A DNA stretch of 64,000 bases from Sphingosinicellaceae bacterium (GCA_019285715.1 CP079108.1:1069001-1133000), one strand, 5' to 3'. Positions 17,420 through 27,437 are shown, counted from the stretch's first letter. Numbers and translations are program-made. Notes: generated from the letters alone by a model not told the origin.

Positions 17420-18205
17420 TCAACCACGCTCCGACATCTGCTGCTTGATCGCGTTGATCGCGCGGGACGGGTTGAGCTTTTTGGGGCAAGTCTTCGTGCA
17501 GTTCATTATTGTGTGGCAGCGATAGAGCCGGAACGGATCGTCGAGCTGATCGAGACGCTCGCCCGTGTGGGTGTCACGCGTGTCGGCTATCCAGCGTTCC
17601 GCCTGGAGCAGGACGGCGGGACCAAGATACTTGTCTGGGTTCCACCAGTAGCTCGGGCATGCGGTCGAGCAGCAGAAGCAGAGAATGCACTCGGTCAGGC
17701 CGGCCAGCTTCGCGGCATCGGCCGGCGACTGACGTCGCTCGCGGTCCGGTGCGGGCTGGTCGTTCTTCAGCCACGGCTCGATGAGCTCGTACTGGGCATA
17801 GAGCCCGGTCAGGTCGGGGATCAGATCGCGCAGGACATGCAGGTGCGGCAGCGGAGCGATCCGACTGTTACCGGCTCGGAGGTCCTTGATCGGTGTAAGG
17901 CAGGCGAGCGTGTTCACTCCGTCGATGTTCATCGAACAGGATCCGCATACACCCTCTCGACAGGAGAACCGGAAAGCGAGCGAGGGGTCGATCTCCGCAG
18001 TGATCTTCAGAAGCGCGTCGAGGACCATCGGCCCGCATTCATCCAGGTCGATGTCGAACGTGTCGAGGTGCGGATTGCGGCCCGAATGCGATTCCCAGCG
18101 ATAGATCGCGAACGATTTTACTCTCTTCGCCGCGCAGGGATCGACCAGCGGCCAGTGGCGACCCTTCTCGACCTTGGAGTTCGCGGGCAGGGTGAATTCG
18201 GCCAT
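17420..18205 (-). CDS. sdhB: Succinate dehydrogenase iron-sulfur subunit
   Basis: The 261-aa electron-transfer subunit of complex II. An N-terminal 2Fe-2S ferredoxin domain carries [17 protein letters not shown], with a later Cys in NTLACLTP. The C-terminal domain has two ferredoxin-type clusters ([16 protein letters not shown] and [17 protein letters not shown]) supplying the 4Fe-4S and 3Fe-4S ligands. It receives electrons from SdhA and passes them to quinone at SdhCD. It lies 35 bases behind sdhA and 4 bases before maeA. Confidence 0.96.
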   Translation of the reverse strand: MAEFTLPANSKVEKGRHWPLVDPCAAKRVKSFAIYRWESHSGRNPHLDTFDIDLDECGPMVLDALLKITAEIDPSLAFRFSCREGVCGSCSMNIDGVNTLACLTPIKDLRAGNSRIAPLPHLHVLRDLIPDLTGLYAQYELIEPWLKNDQPAPDRERRQSPADAAKLAGLTECILCFCCSTACPSYWWNPDKYLGPAVLLQAERWIADTRDTHTGERLDQLDDPFRLYRCHTIMNCTKTCPKKLNPSRAINAIKQQMSERG

Positions 18206-18240
18206 GAAATGTTCCGATGGAAGAGCCGCTCAGCGACGGG

Positions 18241-20034
18241 TCAGATGATCCGCTCGCCGGGGGGGATGCTGGGCGTCTCGTCCGACCAGGTCTTCAGACG
18301 CACCGGCCGGTAGTCGATCCGGACCTCGCCCTGGTCGTCACGCCACGCCACCGTGTGCTTGAGCCAGTTCGCGTCGTCCCGTTCAGTGAAGTCGTCCCGG
18401 ATGTGCGCGCCGCGCGATTCGGTCCGGTTGAGCGCGCAGTCGATGATCACATCGGCCTGGTCGGCGAGATTGTGCGCCTCGAGCGCGGCGACGAGCGCCA
18501 CGTTCCACTCCAGGCTCTGTCCATCGAAGGACATGCCGGAAATCTCGGGGCGCAGTGAACGAAGCCTGTCCCTGCCGTCCTGCATCGCCTCGCGCGTTCG
18601 GAACACGCCGAAGCTGTCCTGCATGATCTTCTGGATGCCACGCCGCACCTGTCCGGGGGTGCGACCTTCACTCTTGAAGCGGATGCCGTCGAAGCGGTCG
18701 ATGATCTTGGCCTCGGACCTCTTGGGCGTATCCGCGACGAAGCGGCCGGGCGTCACGGTACGGACGGCCTGTTCAGCGGCGGCGCGACCGAACACGATCA
18801 GATCGAGCAGACTGTTGGTACCGAGCCGGTTCGCGCCGTGGACCGAGACGCAGGCGGCCTCTCCTATGGCCATGAGGCCTGGCACCGTCCGGTTGACATC
18901 ACCTCCGGACGGGTTGATCGCCTCAGCCTGCAGGTTCGTCGGGATGCCGCCCATGCAGTAGTGCACCGTCGGCACCACCGGAATCGGTTCCCTGGTCGCA
19001 TCCAGACCCGCGAAGATGCGCACCGTCTCGATGATGCCGGGTAGCCGTTCCAACAACTTGGTCCGCTCGATGTCCTCGAGGTGCAGGAGGATGTGATCCT
19101 TGCCCTCCCCGCAGCCGCGCCCCTCGCGGATCTCGACGCCTTCGGCATGGCTGGTTATGTCGCGGCTCGCCAAGTCCTTCTCGCGGGGGGCGTACTTCGC
19201 CATGAACCGCTCGCCGGCCGCGTTCGTCAGATAACCGCCTTCGCCCCGGGCCCCTTCGGTGATCAGCGAGCCGACGCCGTACAGGCCGGTCGGGTGGAAC
19301 TGGATGAACTCCATGTCCTGCAGCGGCAATCCGGCGCGCAGGGCCATCGCGTTGCCGTCGCCGGTGCAGGTATGCGCGGACGTGCAGGCCTCGTACACCC
19401 GGCCAAACCCGCCGGTCGCGACCACCGTCCTGTGCGAGCGGAATCGGTGGATCGAGCCGTCCGCCAGGCACCATGCGATCAGCCCGCGACAGGTGCCATC
19501 GTCATCCATCAGGAAATCGAGCGCGATGTATTCCACGAAGAAGCGCGCCTTGTGCTTCAGGCACTGCGTGTAGAGGGTGTGGAGGATCGCGTGCCCGGTG
19601 CGGTCCGCTGCGGCACAGGAGCGCTGCGCGAGTTCGCCCTTGGCGAAGTGCGTCGTGTGGCCGCCGAAGCGGCGCTGGTAGATGCGACCGTCCTCCGTGC
19701 GGCTGAAGGGTACGCCTAGGTGCTCGAGCTCGACGACCGCCGGGATCGCCTGCCTGCACATGTATTCGGCCGCGTCCTGGTCGGTCAGCCAAACACCACC
19801 TGCGACCGTATCGTACATATGCCAGCGCCAGTCGTCCTCACCCATGTTGCCGAGCGCCGCGCTGATGCCGCCCTGCGCGGCCACGGTGTGGCTACGGGTC
19901 GGGAACACCTTGGATATGCACGCCGTCGTGAGCCCTCCGGCCAGCATCCCGAGGGTGGCGCGCAATCCGGCACCGCCTGCTCCCAGCACCACGACGTCGA
20001 ATTCGTGATCGATGATGTCGTACGCTTGGGTCAC
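18241..20034 (-). CDS. sdhA: Succinate dehydrogenase flavoprotein subunit
   Basis: The catalytic FAD subunit (597 aa). The FAD-binding start [17 protein letters not shown] and the covalent-flavin His region [13 protein letters not shown] are intact, as are active-site blocks QFHPTGLYG, the GARGEGGYL loop and [22 protein letters not shown] chose the GTG at 20034, whose last two bases overlap the sdhD stop (GTGA). A much longer open frame extends upstream into sdhD and is an artefact. The usual segment before EIREGRG differs slightly here ([19 protein letters not shown]), which may mark a divergent second copy of complex II. Confidence 0.96.
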   Translation of the reverse strand: MTQAYDIIDHEFDVVVLGAGGAGLRATLGMLAGGLTTACISKVFPTRSHTVAAQGGISAALGNMGEDDWRWHMYDTVAGGVWLTDQDAAEYMCRQAIPAVVELEHLGVPFSRTEDGRIYQRRFGGHTTHFAKGELAQRSCAAADRTGHAILHTLYTQCLKHKARFFVEYIALDFLMDDDGTCRGLIAWCLADGSIHRFRSHRTVVATGGFGRVYEACTSAHTCTGDGNAMALRAGLPLQDMEFIQFHPTGLYGVGSLITEGARGEGGYLTNAAGERFMAKYAPREKDLASRDITSHAEGVEIREGRGCGEGKDHILLHLEDIERTKLLERLPGIIETVRIFAGLDATREPIPVVPTVHYCMGGIPTNLQAEAINPSGGDVNRTVPGLMAIGEAACVSVHGANRLGTNSLLDLIVFGRAAAEQAVRTVTPGRFVADTPKRSEAKIIDRFDGIRFKSEGRTPGQVRRGIQKIMQDSFGVFRTREAMQDGRDRLRSLRPEISGMSFDGQSLEWNVALVAALEAHNLADQADVIIDCALNRTESRGAHIRDDFTERDDANWLKHTVAWRDDQGEVRIDYRPVRLKTWSDETPSIPPGERII

Positions 20035-20462
20035 GACGCCCCGCCGCCGACGAACGCCTTCAGGATCGCAAGGATGCCGGCAACGCAGAGCATGACCGCG
20101 AGCCCACGGACCACGATCCCGGCCAGAAACGAGTTTACCCGGCCATGTACGTAGTCGGCAAGGACGGACCGAAGCCCGACCACCGAGTGCGAAGTCACCG
20201 CCGCGACGAAGAGGAGCATCACGAAGCCGTTGAGGGGTCGCCCGAGCCACTCGGCAGCAGTGTCGCCCCGCGCCGTCGCCAGCCGCAGGACCGAAACGAC
20301 GAAGAACGAGCCCAGTGGAAGCAGCGCCAAGGCCGTCAATCTCTGCAGCCGCCAGTCCCCCAATCCGTTGCGCCCACTGCCGAGGCCGGCGACGCGCCGA
20401 AAGCGGGAATCATCCTGCAAGGCGGAGACGCCTGGGGCCTCACCTCTCTCGGATCCGCCCAT
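20031..20462 (-). CDS. sdhD: Succinate dehydrogenase membrane anchor subunit D
   Basis: A 143-aa inner-membrane subunit with three helices. It carries the SdhD-type heme and quinone region [17 protein letters not shown], supplying the axial His and the conserved Asp-Tyr pair. The ATG at 20462 shares one base with the sdhC stop (TGATG), and the stop overlaps the sdhA GTG. This overlap chain is the main evidence for the start, since the raw frame is open far upstream. The N-terminal 35 residues are more polar than usual. Confidence 0.88.
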   Translation of the reverse strand: MGGSERGEAPGVSALQDDSRFRRVAGLGSGRNGLGDWRLQRLTALALLPLGSFFVVSVLRLATARGDTAAEWLGRPLNGFVMLLFVAAVTSHSVVGLRSVLADYVHGRVNSFLAGIVVRGLAVMLCVAGILAILKAFVGGGAS

Positions 20463-20842
20463 CAAGCGAACGTCGCCACAAGCCAGGCGGTCGCGGTCAG
20501 AAGCGCGGTCGAGACCAGAACGGCGTATCCGCTTCGATATGCCGTTCGGATCCCGAAGCCGTAGCCCGCGTCCCACGCGAGATGCCGAACGCCATTGCTT
20601 AGATGATAGAAGAACGCCACGGACCAGCCTGCCAGCGCGGCGATGCCGACGGGCGACGTCATCCATTCCTGCGTAACGCGATACGCCTCGCCTCCCGCTT
20701 CGATCGCGACGAGCCACCAGACGAGCAGGATCGATCCGAGCGAAAGCGCGATGCCCGTCGCGCGGTGCGCGATGGATAGGACCGACGTCAGCTGCGGCCG
20801 GTACCATGTCAGGTGCGGGGAGAGAGGGCGGTCGGTCATCAT
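20462..20842 (-). CDS. sdhC: Succinate dehydrogenase cytochrome b556 subunit C
   Basis: A 126-aa three-helix membrane subunit of complex II. It shows the signature RPLSPHLTWYRPQLTSVLSIAHRATG near the N-terminus, with the quinone-site Ser/Arg and His, and the heme-ligand helix FYHLSNGVRHLAWDAGYGF. AGGAGAGG sits before paired ATG codons at 20842/20839. It is the first gene of sdhC-D-A-B-maeA and 29 bases behind the SMR exporter gene, so the exporter may share the transcript. Confidence 0.93.
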   Translation of the reverse strand: MMTDRPLSPHLTWYRPQLTSVLSIAHRATGIALSLGSILLVWWLVAIEAGGEAYRVTQEWMTSPVGIAALAGWSVAFFYHLSNGVRHLAWDAGYGFGIRTAYRSGYAVLVSTALLTATAWLVATFA

Positions 20843-20871
20843 GTCGGGATCCTCTCCTTGCCGATGACGGC

Positions 20872-21183
20872 TCAAGCGAACTTCAAGGCGATGGTGGCTG
20901 CGACGATTCCCATGATCAGCCCGATGCGAAGCGCCGTCACGGGTTCACCGAACCAGATCATCCCGATCGCCACGGTCCCGATCGCACCGACGCCGGTCCA
21001 TATGGCGTAGGCGGTGCCGAGGGGGATCGACCGGATTGCGAGCTGGAGGAAGAAGAGACTGGCCAGCAGGCTGATCAGGAAAGCTGCGGTCGCCGCGAAG
21101 TTCTTGAAATTGTCACTCAGCCTGAAGGTCGTCGTGAAGGCGACTTCGCACCCCGCGGCCAGCATCAGGAACGTCCAATTCAT
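20872..21183 (-). CDS. Small multidrug resistance (SMR) family exporter
   Basis: A 103-aa four-helix antiporter. The membrane-embedded essential Glu is at residue 13 (LMLAAGCEVAFTTTF). The helix-three signature YAIWTGVGAIGTVAIGMIWFGEP resembles SugE/Gdx-type members, so guanidinium or quaternary ammonium export is plausible. I chose the ATG at 21183 because the family begins MNW-like; the frame is open another 63 codons upstream. The CTTAACTGGTATA motif lies 142 bases before the start. It runs straight into sdhC. Confidence 0.88.
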   Translation of the reverse strand: MNWTFLMLAAGCEVAFTTTFRLSDNFKNFAATAAFLISLLASLFFLQLAIRSIPLGTAYAIWTGVGAIGTVAIGMIWFGEPVTALRIGLIMGIVAATIALKFA

Positions 21184-21324
21184 CGGAAGCGCCGCCGATG
21201 TTGCCTTCCCGGCCGCAGCCGCATGATCGTTCCTCGCGAAGCAAGCGCCATGAGTGGTCTCCACGAGCGACCAGCCGGCACCGGAGGTCACCGGATCGAT
21301 ATACCGGCATCGACGCTCCCTCGC

Positions 21325-21338
21325 GCTTAACTGGTATA
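21325..21338. promoter_or_regulatory. Candidate operator GCTTAACTGGTATA (copy 2)
   Basis: Identical over 13 bases to the site at 9268 and sharing CTTAACTGGT with those at 27993 and 30773. It lies between the CobW gene end (21385) and the SMR start (21183), in the position expected for an operator of the SMR-sdh transcript. Confidence 0.55.
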
Positions 21339-21384
21339 CTGCGCGCACGATCAGCGCCGCCGGCGTCCGCACGCCAGGGCGCCG

Positions 21385-22359
21385 CTAGTGAAGCAGGTTG
21401 AAGGCGCGCATCGAGCGCTCGATCAACGTCGGATCCAGCCCGCGTGTGATGAACACCAACTTTGATCGCCGATCGGCATCGGGCCATCGGGACAGGTGAG
21501 TGGGCACGTGGACGAGTTGCTGGACGCCATGAACGGCGACCGGCCCCTCCGCCCCTTCGACGTTCAACAGGCACTTGACCCGGAGAATGCGATCGCCGTG
21601 CCGATGCAGGAGCATGGTCAGCCACAAGCCGAAAACGGTCCAGTCGAGCTGATGGTCGACGAAGATCGCGAGCGACGAAACCTCAGCGGCGTGGCCGGAC
21701 AAGCCCCGCATGGGTCTCGATGGGATGACCGCCGGCAGCACACGGCACTCGCTCAGCAGCATCTCCGCGTCGAAGGCTTCAGCGGATACGGTCAACGTCG
21801 CCGCCGGGTTGATCGTCCTGATGGTGCGGATCAGGTCCGACCGCGTCGAGGGATCGGCGATGTCCGTCTTCGTGAGCACGATACGATCCGCGACCGCGAC
21901 CTGCGCCACGCTCTCGGACTGGGCGGCAAGCTGTTCGCGGCCGTTTACGGCGTCCACGGTGGTCACCACCGCACCCATCCTGAAGTGGTGTCTGAGCATC
22001 GGATCGGCTGCGACGGTGGTCATCACCGGCAAGGGGTCGGCAAGGCCCGTCGTCTCGATCACCAGCCGCCGGAAGGCGGCCACCTCTCCACGCGCGCGAC
22101 GGGAGTGCAACGCGGCGATCGCCTCCGAAAGCTCGCCCCTTATCGTACAGCACACGCACCCGGAACGGAGAAGTACCACCGTCTCGTCGATCCGCTCAAG
22201 CAGGTGGTGATCGAGCCCGATCTCCCCAAACTCGTTAATCAGGACCGCGGTGTCCGAAAGGGCCGGATCGCGCAGAAGCCGGCCTAACAGGCTCGTCTTG
22301 CCCGAGCCCAAAAAGCCCGTCAGCAGGATCACCGGCGTGGAAGCCGGAGCTGCCGTCAC
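21385..22359 (-). CDS. CobW/YjiA-type G3E-family metallochaperone GTPase
   Basis: A 324-aa P-loop GTPase of the CobW/ZNG family. Visible motifs are Walker A GFLGSGKTSLL, the zinc-site CVCC within SGCVCCTIRGEL, and INEFGEIGLDHHLL. The guanine specificity motif is TKTD. The C-terminal CobW_C domain ends at the window of FITRGLDPTLIERSM. These proteins deliver metals, often Zn2+ or Fe/Co, to target enzymes. The GTG start overlaps the stop of the CxxC small protein (GTGA). The likely client is the metal-dependent deacetylase/imidase encoded two genes upstream; that link is inference. Confidence 0.92.
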   Translation of the reverse strand: MTAAPASTPVILLTGFLGSGKTSLLGRLLRDPALSDTAVLINEFGEIGLDHHLLERIDETVVLLRSGCVCCTIRGELSEAIAALHSRRARGEVAAFRRLVIETTGLADPLPVMTTVAADPMLRHHFRMGAVVTTVDAVNGREQLAAQSESVAQVAVADRIVLTKTDIADPSTRSDLIRTIRTINPAATLTVSAEAFDAEMLLSECRVLPAVIPSRPMRGLSGHAAEVSSLAIFVDHQLDWTVFGLWLTMLLHRHGDRILRVKCLLNVEGAEGPVAVHGVQQLVHVPTHLSRWPDADRRSKLVFITRGLDPTLIERSMRAFNLLH

Positions 22360-22682
22360 CGTCGCGTTTCGAGTTGCCGCAGCACCCGCGGATCGAGGGG
22401 ATCTGGGGCAGCGCCCACCAACGCTTCGGCGGCAAACCAGAGGTGGCCGAGACCGTCGACGATCTCGGTCCTGCCGGTCCGCGTCGACAACAGAAACGCC
22501 GCGCCGTTCCAGTCCGACAGTTCGAGCCCGAAGGGCCGCAGCATGTCACGGGCGTGGTGGACCCTCCGCGCGCGTTCGCGGAGCCGCTCGAGCCGCCCTG
22601 TGTTGCGGGTGAAGGTGCCAGGCCGCACATGGGCATCCGCCCAATGCTCCGACCCGCCCAAGATGCCGCACAGGGAGCACAT
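22356..22682 (-). CDS. Small CxxC protein linked to CobW
   Basis: A 108-aa soluble protein starting MCSLCGILGGSEHW, with a CSLC pair and nearby His that could bind metal. The rest is Arg-rich and ends with IVDGLGHLWFAAEALVG. I recall similar proteins next to CobW genes in hydrolase clusters but know no assigned function. It begins 4 bases after the deacetylase stop and overlaps the CobW start, so it is translationally coupled to both. Metal handover or enzyme maturation is a reasonable guess only. Confidence 0.75.
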   Translation of the reverse strand: MCSLCGILGGSEHWADAHVRPGTFTRNTGRLERLRERARRVHHARDMLRPFGLELSDWNGAAFLLSTRTGRTEIVDGLGHLWFAAEALVGAAPDPLDPRVLRQLETRR

Positions 22683-22686
22683 CCAG

Positions 22687-23568
22687 CTAACGGACGCGCG
22701 GCGAGCGCTTGGCGAAGTCGTCCACCATCTCGTCCATCGTCACGAACCGGACGCCGGGGTGCGCTATCATGTGCGCGTAGAGGCGCTCCAACATCATGAG
22801 GACATGGGGCCGGCCCGATACGTCCGGGTGGATCGTCATCGGGAAGACGGCGTATTCGTGCTCGCGATAGACCCAGTCGAACTGGTCGCGCCACATCTGC
22901 TCGATATCGCGAGGATTGACGAAGCCATGGCTGTTGGGAGCCTTCTTGATGAAAAGCATCGGCGGCAGGTCGTCGAGGTGCCAGTTGGCGGGTATCTCGA
23001 TCAGGTCGGTCTCGGTGCCGCGGATCAGCGGCTTCATCCAGTCCGCAGGCTCCTTCGAATAGTCGATCTTGGTCCAGCTGTCGCCGACCCGGACATAGTA
23101 GGGTTGGTGGTCATGGTGCATCAGTGAGTGGTCGTACTTGATGCCACGTTCGAGCAGCAGCTCATTCGTAACCGGCGAAAACTCCCACCATGGCGCCGCG
23201 TAGCCGGTCGGACGCCTTCCGCACAGCGACGTCACGAGGTCGATCGACCTGTCGAGGACGGCCGTTTCCTGCTCCCGCGTCATCGCGATTGGATTCTCGT
23301 GACTGTAACCGTGGATCCCGATCTCGTGCCCGGCGTCCGCCACAGCCTTCATCTGCTCCGGGAATGTCTCGATCGAGTGGCCTGGGATGAACCAAGTGGT
23401 CCTGATCCCGAACCGCTCGAACATCTTGAGCAGCCTGGGGCTGCCCACCTCGCCGGCGAACAGGCCACGCGAGATGTCGTCAGGCGAATCCTCGCCGCCG
23501 TAGGAGCCCAGCCAGCCGGCGACCGCGTCGACGTCGACGCCGAAGCTGCAGAGAATTTCCTTGGTCAT
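22687..23568 (-). CDS. Polysaccharide-deacetylase-fold hydrolase, HpPgdA / cyclic-imidase type
   Basis: A 293-aa metal-dependent NodB-fold enzyme. It is very close in pattern to the Helicobacter HP0310 type: [20 protein letters not shown] at the start, [14 protein letters not shown] (metal His pair) and [10 protein letters not shown]. The family covers peptidoglycan deacetylases and cyclic imidases. Here it is flanked by an amidase and a CobW chaperone, and cyclic imide hydrolysis followed by amidase action would fit; that is inference. AAGGAGG lies 5 bases before the ATG at 23568, which overlaps the amidase stop (ATGA). Confidence 0.88.
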   Translation of the reverse strand: MTKEILCSFGVDVDAVAGWLGSYGGEDSPDDISRGLFAGEVGSPRLLKMFERFGIRTTWFIPGHSIETFPEQMKAVADAGHEIGIHGYSHENPIAMTREQETAVLDRSIDLVTSLCGRRPTGYAAPWWEFSPVTNELLLERGIKYDHSLMHHDHQPYYVRVGDSWTKIDYSKEPADWMKPLIRGTETDLIEIPANWHLDDLPPMLFIKKAPNSHGFVNPRDIEQMWRDQFDWVYREHEYAVFPMTIHPDVSGRPHVLMMLERLYAHMIAHPGVRFVTMDEMVDDFAKRSPRVR

Positions 23569-25079
23569 GGTGCCTCCTTGGACGGTTCGGTCGTGCCGGC
23601 CGGCGATGAGCTTCGTCCGGCCGGGTCTGTTCCGCGGACCCATGGCTCCGCCGCGAACGCCGCGGCGAGCAGGTGATCGTCACGGCCGTGGCCGCCTGAC
23701 AGCAGGAGCGCGGTCGGCAAGCCAAGTTCGTCGGTTCCGCTCGGGATCGAGACGCTGCACCAGTCCAGGAAATTGCCCAGCATGGTGTTGCGCATCGTCG
23801 CCATGTTGGTCGCCGCGAACAGCGCGTCGTCGGTTTCCAGCGCGGCGAGGCGCGGTGCGGTGTGAGTTACCGTGGGGAACGCGAGCAGCGTGTCCCCGTC
23901 GAAGACGTGATCAAGTTCGGCTATGAGCTGGTCGCGCGCCCCTCGTATCGTAGCTTCCGCAGCCGGACCGATAGCAGCGCCGGCGAGCATGCGTGCGGCG
24001 ACCTGCCGGTCCATGCGCGCGGAGTCGCTCGCGAGCCGGGCCTTGTGCAATTGGTATGCTTCCAGCGCGACGAGCGTTCCGTAACGCGCGTTCAGTGCAA
24101 GCACAGCGTCGAGCGCTGGCAAGTCGCGGCGCTCGATGAGGGCGCCCGCATCGGAGAGGCGCCGGAGCGCAGCCTCGGTGTTCGCCCGGACACCCGCTTC
24201 GCAGTCCTGCCAGACCGCATTGTTCGGCACCACCAGCCGAAGGCCGGCGATGCCGGCCTCGCGAGGGGACGCCGCCTCGACGCCGCGTGCGACCGCATCG
24301 ACATTGATGGCGTCCAGCAGCGTGCGGCAGAGAACGCCCGCGGTGTCGAGCGTCTTGGATAGGGGGAAGCACCCCTCGAGCGGCCAACGTCCGCCCGAAG
24401 GTTTGAAGCCTACAACCCCGTTGAACGCCGCGGGCACGCGTACCGAGCCGCTGGTATCGGTTCCGATCGCGACCGGGACCATGCCGCGTGCCACCGCGAC
24501 GCCGCAGCCCGACGACGAGCCGCCGGGTACGCGCGGTTCGTCGCTCCAGGGGTTTCGAGGCGTGCCGAAGTGCGGGTTCAATCCTAGGACCGAGAAGGCG
24601 AATTCGGTCAGATTGAGCTTGCCGACCGATACGGCCCCTGCCCGGGAAAGGCGTTGCACGAGGAGTGCGTCGTCGTCGGCTGGCGCGTTCGGAAGGATGC
24701 GCGACCCAGCTCGTGTGACCTCTCCCTTCAGATCGAACAAGTCTTTCCAGGCTACCGGGATGCCGTCCAGCATTCCCAATGGTCGCCCGTCGCGATGCCT
24801 AGCTGCGGATGCGGCCGCTTCCTGCGCTGCACGATCGGGCGTCGTCAGGACGAAGATCGACGCGTCGTCGACATCCGCTATCCTCTCCAGGGCTCGATGC
24901 GCAATCAGGCGAGGGTCCGCGGAACCGTCGGCAAACATCGCGAATTGCTGGGCGGCGGACGGTGCCGTGCCGCCTTCGACGCCACTGGTGCTAACGGACG
25001 AGCCGACCGAACGATCTGCCGAAATCGCGCCGATCGGTCTCACGGCCCGCTGCGGCGCACCCGCCGCCTCCTTGATCAC
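23565..25079 (-). CDS. Amidase-signature family hydrolase
   Basis: A 504-aa amidase with the Ser-cisSer-Lys triad: Lys in [11 protein letters not shown], cis-Ser in [13 protein letters not shown] and the nucleophile Ser in [23 protein letters not shown]. It resembles AtzF/allophanate-hydrolase-like and half-amidase enzymes. The GTG start at 25079 overlaps the stop of the 77-aa upstream gene (GTGA), and its own stop overlaps the deacetylase ATG. It would hydrolyse a linear amide; in context, perhaps the half-amide released by the imidase-type enzyme. Confidence 0.9.
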   Translation of the reverse strand: MIKEAAGAPQRAVRPIGAISADRSVGSSVSTSGVEGGTAPSAAQQFAMFADGSADPRLIAHRALERIADVDDASIFVLTTPDRAAQEAAASAARHRDGRPLGMLDGIPVAWKDLFDLKGEVTRAGSRILPNAPADDDALLVQRLSRAGAVSVGKLNLTEFAFSVLGLNPHFGTPRNPWSDEPRVPGGSSSGCGVAVARGMVPVAIGTDTSGSVRVPAAFNGVVGFKPSGGRWPLEGCFPLSKTLDTAGVLCRTLLDAINVDAVARGVEAASPREAGIAGLRLVVPNNAVWQDCEAGVRANTEAALRRLSDAGALIERRDLPALDAVLALNARYGTLVALEAYQLHKARLASDSARMDRQVAARMLAGAAIGPAAEATIRGARDQLIAELDHVFDGDTLLAFPTVTHTAPRLAALETDDALFAATNMATMRNTMLGNFLDWCSVSIPSGTDELGLPTALLLSGGHGRDDHLLAAAFAAEPWVRGTDPAGRSSSPAGTTEPSKEAP

Positions 25080-25309
25080 GAACGTTCCGATGGTAGGATT
25101 GCAGCGGCCGCGAGGCTTCTTTCAATGCCCCTGAGCAGGCCGATCGAAACCATGCTCACCACGACCCCGTCCCGCTTCACATTGACGACGTGCTCGACCG
25201 TATCACGTGCGTTTTCCCTCGTTATGACACCGTTCTCAACGAGCGTGATCATCAGACTTTCGCACAGCAGCAATGCAGCGTGGCCGTGAGGCTCTGGGTG
25301 ATCGAGCAT
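25076..25309 (-). CDS. Small protein of unknown function, first gene of the amidase operon
   Basis: A 77-aa acidic-to-neutral helical protein (SLMITLVENGVITRENARDTVEHVV). I recognise no domain with confidence. The stop overlaps the amidase GTG, so it is part of the operon. The start is uncertain: I use the ATG at 25309, with an AAGG about 12 bases upstream. Upstream in-frame sequence looks non-coding. Confidence 0.6.
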   Translation of the reverse strand: MLDHPEPHGHAALLLCESLMITLVENGVITRENARDTVEHVVNVKRDGVVVSMVSIGLLRGIERSLAAAAILPSERS

Positions 25310-25654
25310 ACGATCGTTTAACCTTAGCTGCGGAGACAGCAGCGGAACCAGGTTAGTTTTCACAAGCGGCGGAAAATTATGTGATGAGCGCGCATCGCCG
25401 GCCGGTCGTAGTCGAGATGAACCGCTCGCTTCCCATCGGGACGTGGATCTGCAGGGAAGAATCCATGAACGTCTAAAGTCCCGCCGCTCTCCGACGGAGC
25501 TGCCACCGCCCCGCCAGGCAGGCCTCGGTTCCCTTCGCGGAACGCGCGGCTTCCAGACCGCGGGTCGCAAAGCGGTCGAGATGTCCGTTGGTCGTCGCCT
25601 GGGTCGTCCATTACGTTGGGCGCCCGTCGGTGCTGCGGCATCTGGCCCAGAATT
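25310..25654. other. Promoter-size gap between hydrolase and amidase operon
   Basis: About 345 bases with only shadow frames. It should hold the promoter of the 77-aa/amidase/deacetylase/CobW operon. I see no strong dyad, and no copy of the CTTAACTGGT motif. Confidence 0.4.
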
Positions 25655-26545
25655 CTAAGCCGCGAAGAACGCCTTGATCTCGCGCGCCACTTGCGCAGTG
25701 TTCTCGTCGAGCACGAAATGGCCGGCGTCCAGCCAGACCAGCTTTGCGTCGGGGAGGTCGCGCTTGTAGGCCTCTGCTCCTGCCGCGACGAAGATCGGAT
25801 CGTTCTTGCCCCAGAGGATCAGCGTTTTAGGCTGATGCTCGCGAAATGCGACATGCAGATCGTCATATCGAGCGACATTGGACTTGTAGTCTTCAAGAAG
25901 GTCAACCTGATAATCCTGTGTGCCGGGGCGGTCCAGCAGCGCCTGGTCGAGCACCCAGTTGTCGGGATTAATGTTCTCTTCGGCCCTAGCGCCAACCAGC
26001 CACTGGTACTTGGTGCTTGCCGGCCCGAGGAACTCACGGCCAGGGGCTTCCGTGGCGTCCGTGCGGCTTTCCCACAACGGGGCGAGAGCGTCCCTCAGCG
26101 GATCGCCGATACCTTCTACATAAGAGTTGGCGTTCTGGACCACCAACCCCTTCACCGCGTCAGGGCGCTCAGTGAAGATGCGGCAGCCGATCGGGCCCCC
26201 GTAATCCTGCATGTAGAGAATGTAGGATGTGAGTCCGAGCACGTCGATCAGGCCGGTCACATGCCTCGTCAGATTGTCGAAGGTGTACTCGAACTCCGTG
26301 TTCGACGGCGCATCCGAATGGCCGAAGCCGATGTAGTCGGGGGCGACGACATGGAAGCTATCCGACAGAGCCGGGATAAGTTCACGGAACATCTGGCTGC
26401 CGCTCGGCAGGCCCGGCAGCAGGATGATCGTGGGCTCGGCAGGGTCGCCTGCCTCCCGATAGAAGACCCCCCGTCCGTGCACGGACGCAAAGCGATGCTT
26501 GGTAAGACGTCCGGCGTCGGACGCGTCGGTCAGGGGCGGCGTCAT
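25655..26545 (-). CDS. Alpha/beta hydrolase with Asp nucleophile (haloalkane dehalogenase / epoxide hydrolase-like)
   Basis: A 296-aa alpha/beta hydrolase. The oxyanion region is LLPGLPSGSQMFRELI. The nucleophile elbow reads MQDYGGPIG, so the nucleophile is Asp, as in haloalkane dehalogenases and epoxide hydrolases, not Ser. A catalytic acid candidate lies in LWGKNDPIF and the His in DAGHFVLDE. I chose the ATG at 26545; an overlong frame extends into the SDR gene. It lies 34 bases behind the SDR gene, likely in one operon with it. Confidence 0.88.
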   Translation of the reverse strand: MTPPLTDASDAGRLTKHRFASVHGRGVFYREAGDPAEPTIILLPGLPSGSQMFRELIPALSDSFHVVAPDYIGFGHSDAPSNTEFEYTFDNLTRHVTGLIDVLGLTSYILYMQDYGGPIGCRIFTERPDAVKGLVVQNANSYVEGIGDPLRDALAPLWESRTDATEAPGREFLGPASTKYQWLVGARAEENINPDNWVLDQALLDRPGTQDYQVDLLEDYKSNVARYDDLHVAFREHQPKTLILWGKNDPIFVAAGAEAYKRDLPDAKLVWLDAGHFVLDENTAQVAREIKAFFAA

Positions 26546-26579
26546 GAATAGTTCCTTTCGAGGGTACCAAGTACCTGCT

Positions 26580-27362
26580 TCAGGCGTGCACCGCGCCGCG
26601 GTCGACCTGGATCGACTGGCCCGTGATGCTCGCCGCCCAGTCGCTCGCGAGGAAGAGATAGGCGCCTGCCACGTCGGCTGCTTCGATGAAGCCTGGAAGG
26701 GACTGCTGAGCCGTTGCGGCGGCGAGGACCGCCTCAGTCGTCTGCCCAGTAGCCTCGGCCAGATAATCCGCCGAACGCAGCGCTGCGTCGGTACGCACCC
26801 AGCCCGGCGCCACGGCATTGACGCGGATGCCTCTGGGGCCGAGCTCCCTGGCCCAGGTGCGGACCAAGCCCAAGGTGGCATGCTTGGATGCCGCGTAGGC
26901 CGAGAATCCCGATTCTGCGGTTCGTGACCAGATGGACGCGGTGCAGATGATCGAAGCGCCTCGGGTCATCGCCGGCAGGAAGGCCTGCGTGACCGACCAG
27001 GTGCCGACGATGTTGATGCGGCTGATCCGCTCGACCAGTTCGAACGTCTCGGAACGGGCATCGTCGATCCAGGTGAGAGCCTCGAGACCGGCATTGTTGA
27101 CGAGAATGTCCGGCGTCGGGATCTTAGTCACCAACGCCTCGACAGCGGCGCGGTCGGCTATGTCGCAGAGATGAGCCGTCACCTTGCGGCCGTCGCCGAG
27201 GCGCAACCTCTCGGCGGCCTGATGCACGTCGCCGCTTTCGGCGACGATGTGCACGTCCGCACCGGCGTCGGCGAAGGCCTCGGCGACCGCATAGCCGATT
27301 CCGCGGCTGCCGCCCGTAACGATGGCGGTCCTTCCGGACAGATCGACGGATGGCTTGGGCAT
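26580..27362 (-). CDS. Short-chain dehydrogenase/reductase (SDR)
   Basis: A 260-aa classical SDR. The NAD(P) motif is TGGSRGIGYAVA, the structural motif is NNAG, and the catalytic Ser and YxxxK are seen in CTASIWSRT and YAASKHATLGLV. The C-terminus shows PGFIEAADVAGAYLFLASD. It would oxidise or reduce a secondary alcohol or ketone. GAGGGA precedes the ATG at 27362. It lies between the SnoaL-like gene and the alpha/beta hydrolase on the same strand, suggesting a small-molecule degradation pathway. Confidence 0.92.
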   Translation of the reverse strand: MPKPSVDLSGRTAIVTGGSRGIGYAVAEAFADAGADVHIVAESGDVHQAAERLRLGDGRKVTAHLCDIADRAAVEALVTKIPTPDILVNNAGLEALTWIDDARSETFELVERISRINIVGTWSVTQAFLPAMTRGASIICTASIWSRTAESGFSAYAASKHATLGLVRTWARELGPRGIRVNAVAPGWVRTDAALRSADYLAEATGQTTEAVLAAATAQQSLPGFIEAADVAGAYLFLASDWAASITGQSIQVDRGAVHA

Positions 27363-27437
27363 GTCACTGGTCCCTCGCGGCCCTATGCGGGCCGGATCAG
27401 ATTCGAAGACGAACGAAGGCCGGGATACTCCGACCGC

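Noticed and set aside
18241-20250. 669-residue version of SdhA
   Set aside because: The extra N-terminus lies inside sdhD; the GTG at 20034 overlapping the sdhD stop gives the normal 597 residues.
25655-26881. 408-residue version of the alpha/beta hydrolase
   Set aside because: The extra 112 residues are antisense-like reading through the SDR gene and precede the real MTPPLTD start.
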